Origin: Bacillota bacterium
GTDB lineage: Bacteria > Bacillota > Sulfobacillia > JAJZYS01 > JAJYTV01
Assembly (NCBI GenBank): GCA_021792885.1
Contig: JAJYTV010000135.1
Coordinates: forward strand, 1 to 5,764
Length of the DNA: 5,764 nucleotides
Direction: 5' to 3'
Part shown: one piece after another, positions 1 through 3,988 of the stretch
Numbering within the stretch: position 1 is the first letter of the stretch
Layout of the letters: each line of letters starts with the position of its first letter
Notes under the pieces: generated by a model
The model's input: only the letters and a program-made list of their open reading frames with translations
Databases searched by the model: none
Told to the model about the DNA's origin: nothing
Position numbers and translations under genes: made by a program

Positions 1-467
1 TAGCCGAAGACGGCCATTAGCGCGGTGACCCCCGCCCGCACGATGATGCCCACCGTCACGGATCCGCTGCTCCCGTTCGCCCCGACGAGGCTCGAGAGCG
101 ACTGCCCGCCGAGTACCGAACTGAGGGCGAAGAATCCGAGATACATGATGACGACCAGCACGAGGGGAAGGAGGGCGCCGTAGAAGCCGAACTGGGCGCG
201 CGACTGAATCATCTGCGGCACGCCGATGATCGGCCCCTGGGCGCTGTGGTAGGCCATGAACACGGCACCGATCAGGTTTCCGAGGATGATGGCGATGATC
301 GACCAGACGAGCGGGAGCCCGATGAAGACGTAGACGGCGCCGAGCGCGATCGTGGTGACCTGCATGTTCGCGGAGAACCAGAGGGTGAAAAGATCCCTCG
401 GCTTTCCGTGCCGCTCGGCGAGAGGAATCGGTTCGACGGAGTGCGTCTCGGCCTTCCAAATGGACAA
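1..467 (-). CDS. NCS1-family nucleobase:cation symporter, N-terminal part (runs off window)
   Basis: Reading the minus strand from 467 gives 155 residues before the left edge. The N-terminal cytosolic stretch contains ETHSVEPIP followed by ERHGKPRDLFTLWFSANM, the hallmark opening of NCS1 (purine/cytosine permease-like) symporters. Several hydrophobic segments follow, with the signature QGPIIGVPQMIQSRAQFG around residues 70-90. Members import purines, pyrimidines, hydantoins or thiamin-type compounds with Na+ or H+; the substrate cannot be told from this fragment. The start is chosen as TTG at 467 because AAGGAGG (477-483) lies 9 nt upstream; it yields M-S-I-W-K and a short N-terminus as in relatives. 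GTG at 503 (weak GGAG, 4 nt away) is the alternative; an in-frame stop at 604-606 limits the upstream extent. It is divergent from the YgaP-like gene and may share its regulatory region. Family call is confident, substrate unknown. Confidence 0.9.
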   Translation of the reverse strand, partial: MSIWKAETHSVEPIPLAERHGKPRDLFTLWFSANMQVTTIALGAVYVFIGLPLVWSIIAIILGNLIGAVFMAYHSAQGPIIGVPQMIQSRAQFGFYGALLPLVLVVIMYLGFFALSSVLGGQSLSSLVGANGSSGSVTVGIIVRAGVTALMAVFG

Positions 468-476
468 GGGCCACAG

Positions 477-483
477 CCTCCTT
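477..483 (-). promoter_or_regulatory. Shine-Dalgarno site deciding a TTG start (permease)
   Basis: The minus strand reads AAGGAGG, followed by a 9-nt spacer and TTG at 467. This is a full anti-16S match, and the same arrangement (AAGGAGG, 9 nt, TTG) recurs at the lipoprotein gene. A second AAGGAGG lies about 45 nt further upstream (near 525-531) but has no well-spaced start codon. Confidence 0.65.
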
Positions 484-609
484 CTTGGCAGGCGCTTGGA
501 CACGGTGCTCCAGTTCCGGCGGTCCACCTCCTTGCCGGCTGCGCTTTCACTTCCTGATGTGAAGACGGCTTTCGCTGCCCGCGAGGCGGTTCCTTCGCAA
601 ACCGGTCAC

Positions 610-645
610 TTGGACACTAGCCCAGCATACCTATGTAGGTATAAT
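610..645 (+). promoter_or_regulatory. Probable promoter of the YgaP-like gene
   Basis: The -35 candidate TTGGAC is at 610-615. Two -10 candidates exist: TATGTA at 632-637 (16-nt spacer, inside the operator, matching the geometry of the 1667-1695 promoter) and the better hexamer TATAAT at 640-645, whose 24-nt spacer from TTGGAC is too long for a standard sigma-70 promoter. The first layout is preferred because it aligns with the second operator-bearing promoter. The transcript would begin about 25-30 nt before the ATG. Confidence 0.5.
627..642. promoter_or_regulatory. Perfect palindromic operator over the YgaP-like gene promoter (copy 1)
   Basis: ATACCTATGTAGGTAT is a perfect 7-bp inverted repeat with a 2-nt centre. 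It lies 11 nt after a TTGGAC hexamer (610-615) and covers the probable -10 region of the plus-strand gene. A related 16-mer sits at the matching place in the promoter of the selenoprotein candidate (1662-1677). The ATACC...GGTAT shape resembles operators of CsoR/RcnR/CstR-family repressors (family knowledge; the regulator itself is not in this window). Because the site is symmetric and lies between divergent genes, it could also affect the permease. Confidence 0.65.
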
Positions 646-673
646 GAGAACACGTCAACCGGGGGGGACTCTT

Positions 674-877
674 ATGCAGCGGAACGTCGGTACCGCAGAT
701 CGCTGGATCCGCATCCTGCTGGGGATCGTGTTCGCCGTCCTCGCCATCCTTGGCGTCGGCGGCACGATCGGCGTCATCGTCTTCGCGATCCTCGCCATCG
801 CCATGCTCTGGACTGGCATCACGCAGCGCTGCTCGCTGTACGTCCCGTTCCACATCAACACGCGCCCGAGGCTCTAA
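674..877 (+). CDS. YgaP-like (DUF2892) small inner-membrane protein
   Basis: A 67-residue protein opening with QRNVGTADRWIR, the conserved start of the YgaP-like transmembrane domain (DUF2892). Two hydrophobic helices follow, about residues 14-30 and 33-49, and it ends TGITQRCSLYVPFHINT, matching the family's closing T-G-x-x-x-x-C-x-x-Y segment with Cys53. In YgaP itself this domain anchors a rhodanese; free-standing copies like this one have no proven activity but often sit beside sulfurtransferase or persulfide genes. ATG at 674 is chosen over ATG at 644 because it starts directly before the conserved motif and follows a G-rich stretch (661-667). It is convergent with the UGA-containing oxidoreductase, and both carry the same operator, suggesting a shared thiol or sulfur-stress role (inference). 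Confidence 0.87.
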   Translation: MQRNVGTADRWIRILLGIVFAVLAILGVGGTIGVIVFAILAIAMLWTGITQRCSLYVPFHINTRPRL

Positions 878-932
878 GCGAGCAAGCGCAAGGCCCCGCC
901 GGGTAGACCGGCGGGGCCTTGCGCTTGCTCGC
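878..932. terminator. Bidirectional terminator hairpin between convergent genes
   Basis: A perfect 25-bp inverted repeat (878-902 and 908-932) with a 5-nt loop, starting immediately after the TAA of the YgaP-like gene and ending one base before the TGA of the opposing gene. It lacks a U-tract on either strand, so it is a strong RNA 3' structure that may act as a terminator for both transcripts or protect both mRNA ends. Confidence 0.8.
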
Positions 933-933
933 C

Positions 934-1569
934 TCAGTCGCCCTGCACGACCGCCTTGATCGCGTTCAGCAGGTACTCTTCGGGCACCGCACCCTCGACG
1001 GAGTTTGCGCCGTCGTTGATCACCGTCTTCGGAACGCCGCGTACGCGGTGCTTGCGCGTCAGGTCCATGAACTCGTTGGCGTCGACCATGTCCGCAACGA
1101 CGTGCGGGCTGTACATCGCCATCTGGTGTGCCAGGCGTACCGCCCGGGGGCAGTACGGTCAGGTGGGGGTCGTGAACACCTGCAGGTGCACGTCCTCCGT
1201 CAGGCCCTCGAGATAGCGCTTGGTCGCCTCCGAGAGCTCGATGCGCTCCTGGGAGACGTCCAGGATGTCCTGGATCAGGACGCCGAACTCGTGGCCGGCC
1301 GGCGCACCGACGAAACGCGCGCGGGAGTACCCGTGCGGGCCGCCCAGTGCGATCGCAGGCAGCAGATCCTGGTCCAGCCCGAACTCGCTCGCCTGGCTGG
1401 CGGACGCCCTGCGGTAGCGCACGGAGTCGCTCAGCGCCTGCACTTCGTCGAGCAGCGTGTGCAACTCGGAGTCGCTGCCGTCGTCGACGAGCACGAGCTC
1501 CACGGGGTCCTTGAGGCCTGTGAACATCTCCCGTACCTGATCCGAAACGTTCTTGGGCAGAATCGGCAA
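934..1569 (-). CDS. Candidate selenoprotein: glutaredoxin-like protein disulfide oxidoreductase with a U-P-Y-C site (in-frame TGA at 1159-1161)
   Basis: Read through one in-frame TGA, this is a 211-residue protein of the two-thioredoxin-fold family (PDO / GlrX-like, also akin to the AhpF N-terminal part). Domain 1 (about 1-115) has the family's VELVLV strand, the DEVQALSD helix and a FVGAPAGHEFGVLIQDILDVS ending (split here: FVGAPAGHEF then GVLIQDILDVS), but its CxxC is replaced by DDGSDSEL. Domain 2 (about 120-211) reads LQVFTTPT, UGA, PYCPRAVRLAHQ, then RGVPKTVIN with the cis-proline at 180 and EGAVPEE. The UGA is codon 137, exactly the first active-site Cys; Cys140 is the only cysteine in the protein. 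Expected role: thiol/disulfide or peroxide-linked redox in the cytosol (family inference). The start is TTG 1569, with AAGGTG 7 nt upstream and a stop codon just before. The alternative is a nonsense mutant or sequencing error, less likely because the frame and motifs remain intact after the TGA. Confidence 0.82.
1131..1147 (-). promoter_or_regulatory. bSECIS-like hairpin downstream of the UGA
   Basis: In the mRNA, CCGGGCG (1147-1141) pairs with CGCCUGG (1137-1131) as a 7-bp stem including one G-U pair, closed by the 3-nt loop GUA (1140-1138). The loop begins 18 nt after the UGA and has G first. Published descriptions of bacterial SECIS elements ask for a short apical loop with an early G, placed roughly 16-37 nt after the UGA, so all criteria I can test by eye are met. 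A competing 9-bp hairpin (1157-1136, loop CCCG) begins one base after the UGA; a ribosome sitting at the UGA would cover it. Confidence 0.6.
1159..1161 (-). other. In-frame UGA, probable selenocysteine codon (Sec137)
   Basis: The minus strand reads ACC CCC ACC TGA CCG TAC TGC, giving T-P-T-*-P-Y-C. Relatives have T-P-T-C-P-Y-C here. One TGA on the single most redox-critical codon out of 211, with coding continuing normally beyond it, is the typical signature of a Cys-to-Sec homologue. The gene's own terminal stop (934-936) is also TGA, so this is not a genome-wide UGA reassignment. Confidence 0.8.
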
Positions 1570-1576
1570 CGCGCCT

Positions 1577-1582
1577 CACCTT
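1577..1582 (-). promoter_or_regulatory. Ribosome binding site deciding the TTG start of the oxidoreductase
   Basis: The minus strand reads AAGGTG followed by 7 nt and TTG at 1569. An in-frame TGA lies between this site and the start codon, so TTG 1569 is the most upstream possible start in frame. Confidence 0.65.
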
Positions 1583-1591
1583 CCATGTCCG

Positions 1592-1613
1592 GTGCAGCGC
1601 GCATGCGATGCAC
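1592..1613. repeat. Imperfect inverted repeat in the leader of the selenoprotein candidate
   Basis: GTGCAGCGC and GCGATGCAC face each other around a 4-nt GCAT centre, pairing 8 of 9 positions. It lies about 10 nt upstream of the ribosome binding site and downstream of the predicted promoter, so it would form in the 5' UTR. No function can be assigned. Confidence 0.35.
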
Positions 1614-1661
1614 CCAAAGTGTCACTGCGACAGGGTCAGCGGGTAGCCCGCCGCCACTCAG

Positions 1662-1677
1662 ATACTAGTATAGGTAT
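1662..1677. promoter_or_regulatory. Operator copy 2 over the selenoprotein candidate promoter
   Basis: On the minus strand this reads ATACCTATACTAGTAT. It matches 12 of 16 bases of the palindrome at 627-642, with the left half ATACCTAT identical and the outer GTAT kept. It starts 12 nt after the -35 hexamer (11 nt in copy 1), so position as well as sequence is conserved. The right arm is degenerate (CTAGTAT instead of TAGGTAT). Confidence 0.55.
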
Positions 1678-1695
1678 ATGGTGGCGGCGGTGCAA
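1667..1695 (-). promoter_or_regulatory. Sigma-70-type promoter of the selenoprotein candidate
   Basis: On the minus strand the -35 is TTGCAC (1695-1690) and the -10 is TATACT (1672-1667), with an exact 17-nt spacer. The transcript would start near 1660 and carry a leader of about 90 nt. The -10 lies wholly inside the 1662-1677 operator copy, which suggests repression by steric block. Confidence 0.75.
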
Positions 1696-1757
1696 CATGG
1701 GTCGCTCGAAAATAGACTGCCGCGTGCGCGTGCGGCCCATCCCGGGAAAGCCAAGCA

Positions 1758-1778
1758 GCCCAGCCATCTTGGCTGGGC
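1758..1778 (-). terminator. Terminator hairpin after the lipoprotein gene
   Basis: GCCCAGCCA and TGGCTGGGC form a perfect 9-bp stem with a 3-nt loop, 13 nt past the lipoprotein stop codon. On the minus strand it is followed by a moderately T-rich stretch (TGCTTGGCTTT), fitting a weak intrinsic terminator. Confidence 0.65.
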
Positions 1779-1791
1779 CGCCCGGTCGCTG

Positions 1792-2385
1792 TCAGTGGCT
1801 CGTGCCGTATTCCGTCAGCAGCTTTCCGCCCGACTCGACGAAGTTGGCCACGGAGGGCTGCGATCCGTGCAGGCCTGCGGGCAGGCTGAGCACGGAGACG
1901 ACAGTGTAGTCCTTTCCCGGCAGCTTGACGCCTAACTTGCCCAGCTGTGCGCCGGTCATCGTGCGCGCGCGCACGCCGACGACTTGCAGCGGGAGCTTGC
2001 CGAGGCTTCCTGCGGCGAGCGCGCGCAGTGCGGCGCCGCCTGCACCGAGTGGGAATGTTCTGGCATGGGCCGCGAGCTGCGCGATGTCTTTGTAGACGTG
2101 CAGCGCGTGCGCCGCCTGCTGACCGGCCAGCACCCAGGTTGGCTGCTTTGTGCCCTGCACGGAGACGGCGAAGATATAGAGCGGCGCGCCCAGACCCTTC
2201 GTTTCGGACGCGGGCAGGCAGTCGGCGACGGCGTTCGCGGCGATCGGGTAGGAAAGCACGCTCTGCGCGTGGGGGATCGCCTGGAGAGCGGTGTTCTCCG
2301 CGGCGCTGGGGCCGCCCGGCGACCCGCAGCCGGCGAGGAGCAGCGCGGCGGCGGCGGCGAGCGGAAGACTGCGATGCAAACGCAA
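1792..2385 (-). CDS. Hypothetical lipoprotein
   Basis: A 197-residue protein that I do not recognise beyond being a lipoprotein. The N-terminus has a basic stretch (MRLHR), a hydrophobic core rich in Leu and Ala, and a lipobox L-L-A-G-C with the lipidated Cys at residue 20. The mature part is a soluble alpha/beta-looking domain with alternating hydrophobic strands such as LYIFAVSVQ, TWVLAG, LQVVGV and YTVVSVLSLPAGLHG, plus one extra Cys. It would be exported and anchored to the outer face of the membrane. TTG at 2385 is chosen because AAGGAGG (2395-2401) precedes it by 9 nt and it gives a compact signal peptide; ATG at 2424 would add 13 residues but has only weak ribosome-binding sequence. 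It follows the MFS gene on the same strand after 111 nt, so co-transcription is possible. Confidence 0.75.
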   Translation of the reverse strand: MRLHRSLPLAAAAALLLAGCGSPGGPSAAENTALQAIPHAQSVLSYPIAANAVADCLPASETKGLGAPLYIFAVSVQGTKQPTWVLAGQQAAHALHVYKDIAQLAAHARTFPLGAGGAALRALAAGSLGKLPLQVVGVRARTMTGAQLGKLGVKLPGKDYTVVSVLSLPAGLHGSQPSVANFVESGGKLLTEYGTSH

Positions 2386-2394
2386 GCGATACGG

Positions 2395-2401
2395 CCTCCT
2401 T
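2395..2401 (-). promoter_or_regulatory. Shine-Dalgarno site deciding a TTG start (lipoprotein)
   Basis: The minus strand reads AAGGAGG, a 9-nt spacer, then TTG at 2385. It lies inside the reading frame opened by the upstream ATG at 2424, which argues that the shorter product is the real one. Confidence 0.65.
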
Positions 2402-2496
2402 GGGACAGCTCTCGCTTTGCCCATTCGATCCGCTGTGTCCGCTTCCCTCTTGGATGCCTGGGAAGATGCTGGCAGGACTGCGTCCCCGAGGAGGCG

Positions 2497-3753
2497 TCAG
2501 GGGACCTTCTTCACCTGCCAGACGAGGATCGAGCCGAGCAGGAAGAGGACGAACGTCACTGCGAACATCAGGCGGTAGCCGGCGCTGTAGCCGAAATGCG
2601 GGATGACGAGGGAGGCCATGGCGAGGCCGAGCCCAGCCGAGAGGATCTGCGGCACGGTCGTCGAGAGCCCCCAGATGCCCATGTCCTTCGCCGCCGTCTT
2701 GCCCGGCAGGGTGTCCACCACGAGGGCGTAGTCGGTCGAGAGGTAGGTTCCGTAGCCGAAGCCGAACAGCAGGGCCGCGACGAAGATGCCCGTGAGGCTG
2801 TGCATGAAGACGAAGAGCAGAGAACAGGCACCCATCAGGATGCCGGCCACCGTCACGAGGATCCTGCGCCGTCCCAGCCGGTCCGAGATGTAGCCCGCCG
2901 TCAGTACGGACATCAGTGCTGTCACCGTCAGCAGCGCGAGGATGAGGAAGATGTCCTGGTTCGGGTTCTTGATCCCCAGCACGAAGCGCAGGTAGTAGCT
3001 AAGGAAGTACTCCAGCACGTAGAGACCCATCATCACGAGGAAGCGGGTGGCGAAGACCCACCAGAAGTCCCGGTACTCTCGCCCCCCGATCAGGAAGCTG
3101 CGCAGGAACGCGCCGAGGCGGAACGGTTCGGCGCTGGGCGGCTTCGGTTCGCGCACGAAGAGGAACGTCACCGCCACGCCGAGGAGCAGCAGGACGGCCG
3201 TCGCGTACCAGTAGCCCATGCCGGCGAGCACCAGCGCGAGCAGCGCGCCGACGAGCACGGCCGCATTGTTCCAGATGCCCATGAATCCCGAGGCGATGCC
3301 GCGCTGCTCCGGGGGGACGAGGTCGGGGATGAGTCCGGCGTAGGCGGAACCCGTGACGTTGTTGAAGAACTGCACGCCGACGAAGCCGATGACGAACACC
3401 GTGAAGTTCGGCGCGAAGCCCATCAGGAGGAAGAAGAGAATGTTGCCGACCACCCCCACGGCCATCTGGGGGCGCCGCCCGCCAAGCCTTGTGCGCCAGC
3501 GGTCGGAGACGGCGCCGAAGATCGGGGCGGCCAGCACGGCCATCACGTCGCCGATCGCCTGTGCCGCCGAGAGGTGCGCGGTCGAGGCCGCGCTGCCGAC
3601 GAGGGAGATGACCTTCGCGGGCATCACGATCAGCAGAAGACCCGTCCAGAGGACGTTGTTCGGGAACCAGTAGAACGTCAGCGAGAGTTGGTTCCAGACG
3701 CTCAACCTTCGCTTGCCGGGCCAGCCGAGGTAGGGACTGTCCTGTGGGATCAT
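2497..3753 (-). CDS. MFS transporter (SLC45/GPH-like architecture)
   Basis: A 418-residue polytopic membrane protein with about 12 hydrophobic segments, the usual MFS length. The loop after helix 2 reads SDRWRTRLGGRRP (residues 83-95), a motif A of the kind found in SLC45/sucrose-symporter and GPH-like carriers. The matching loop in the second half is SDRLGRRR (290-297). A PDLVPPEQRGIASGFMG stretch (143-159) and a charged central loop (about 200-228) complete the pattern. It is probably a proton- or cation-coupled importer or exporter of a small organic solute; the substrate cannot be read from sequence. The start is ATG at 3753 with AGGGGGG 6 nt upstream; an in-frame ATG at 3870 would add 39 non-family residues lying over inverted repeats. 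The gene ends in TGA, 111 nt before the lipoprotein start. Confidence 0.88.
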   Translation of the reverse strand: MIPQDSPYLGWPGKRRLSVWNQLSLTFYWFPNNVLWTGLLLIVMPAKVISLVGSAASTAHLSAAQAIGDVMAVLAAPIFGAVSDRWRTRLGGRRPQMAVGVVGNILFFLLMGFAPNFTVFVIGFVGVQFFNNVTGSAYAGLIPDLVPPEQRGIASGFMGIWNNAAVLVGALLALVLAGMGYWYATAVLLLLGVAVTFLFVREPKPPSAEPFRLGAFLRSFLIGGREYRDFWWVFATRFLVMMGLYVLEYFLSYYLRFVLGIKNPNQDIFLILALLTVTALMSVLTAGYISDRLGRRRILVTVAGILMGACSLLFVFMHSLTGIFVAALLFGFGYGTYLSTDYALVVDTLPGKTAAKDMGIWGLSTTVPQILSAGLGLAMASLVIPHFGYSAGYRLMFAVTFVLFLLGSILVWQVKKVP

Positions 3754-3780
3754 GGCGTTCCCCCCTGTCCATCTGGCCAG

Positions 3781-3807
3781 GGGATTGGCCCCTTGGACGC
3801 CAATCCC
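3781..3807. repeat. 9-bp perfect inverted repeat in the MFS leader
   Basis: GGGATTGGC and GCCAATCCC are separated by 9 nt, 28 nt upstream of the MFS ATG. A tenth pair (G-T wobble, 3780/3808) extends it. It may be an operator or a 5' UTR hairpin; no U-tract follows on the minus strand, so a simple terminator is unlikely. Confidence 0.55.
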
Positions 3808-3815
3808 TGCTACGG

Positions 3816-3831
3816 CATCCGTACGTGGATG
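3816..3831. repeat. Small inverted repeat in the MFS leader
   Basis: CATCC and GGATG flank GTACGT. On the minus-strand RNA an outer CUGC/GCAG pairing can extend it with an asymmetric bulge, giving a second leader hairpin just 5' of the 3781-3807 one. Support is modest. Confidence 0.3.
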
Positions 3832-3858
3832 GCAGCACTGTAGACGCACAAACGGTCT

Positions 3859-3877
3859 TAGAGCATGCAATGCTCTA
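3859..3877. repeat. 8-bp palindrome upstream of the MFS gene
   Basis: TAGAGCAT and ATGCTCTA are perfect inverted arms around a 3-nt GCA centre. It lies about 106 nt upstream of the MFS start in the likely promoter area and has the size and symmetry of a transcription-factor operator. I could not place convincing -35 and -10 hexamers next to it. Confidence 0.45.
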
Positions 3878-3952
3878 CGGCTCGTCAGTGACCCGGGTGC
3901 GTCTTCTCCTGAGGGAGCGTAACTTCCAGGCGGAGCGATGATGCGGGGGGAG

Positions 3953-3971
3953 GGTGGTTCCGCAGACCACC
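3953..3971 (-). terminator. Possible terminator after the glycosyltransferase gene
   Basis: GGTGGT and ACCACC form a 6-bp stem with a 7-nt loop, 18 nt beyond the glycosyltransferase stop. The minus strand continues C-rich rather than T-rich, so support is weak. Confidence 0.35.
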
Positions 3972-3988
3972 GAAGGAGGCGCTCGACC

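Noticed and set aside
640..645. TATAAT as the -10 of the YgaP-like gene paired with TTGGAC
   Set aside because: The 24-nt spacer is too long for a normal sigma-70 promoter, and no acceptable -35 lies 16-18 nt upstream. The in-operator TATGTA fits the geometry of the second promoter better, though the hexamer is weaker.
632..658. Minus-strand promoter for the permease (TTGACG 653-658 with TACATA 632-637)
   Set aside because: The 15-nt spacer is short and no alternative -10 fits well. Divergent control from the palindrome remains possible but is not supported enough to annotate.
934..1569. Interpretation as two separate genes or a frameshifted pseudogene
   Set aside because: No frame change is needed to join the parts; the only interruption is TGA on the catalytic Cys codon, and coding signals continue unchanged. 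A point nonsense mutation cannot be excluded from one sequence, so it is kept as the stated alternative.
617..1579. Minus-strand open frame of 320 codons covering the oxidoreductase without a stop
   Set aside because: It is a different frame, with Arg/Ala/Gly-rich low-complexity translation and no family motifs, and it crosses the terminator hairpin and the opposing YgaP-like gene. The real frame shows the thioredoxin-fold motifs on both sides of the TGA.
919..1668. Plus-strand open frame of 249 codons
   Set aside because: It is a shadow of the oxidoreductase gene on the other strand, starting inside the terminator region, with no recognisable domain.
2482..2505. GTCCCC/GGGGAC inverted repeat at the end of the MFS gene
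   Set aside because: Only 6 bp with a 12-nt loop, overlapping the stop codon, with no U-tract; too weak to call a terminator.
1984..3843. Very long plus-strand open frame of 619 codons
   Set aside because: It is antisense to the MFS and lipoprotein genes. Its product is extremely rich in Glu, Asp, His, Arg and Gln with no domain pattern, as expected from the complement of GC-rich membrane-protein codons.
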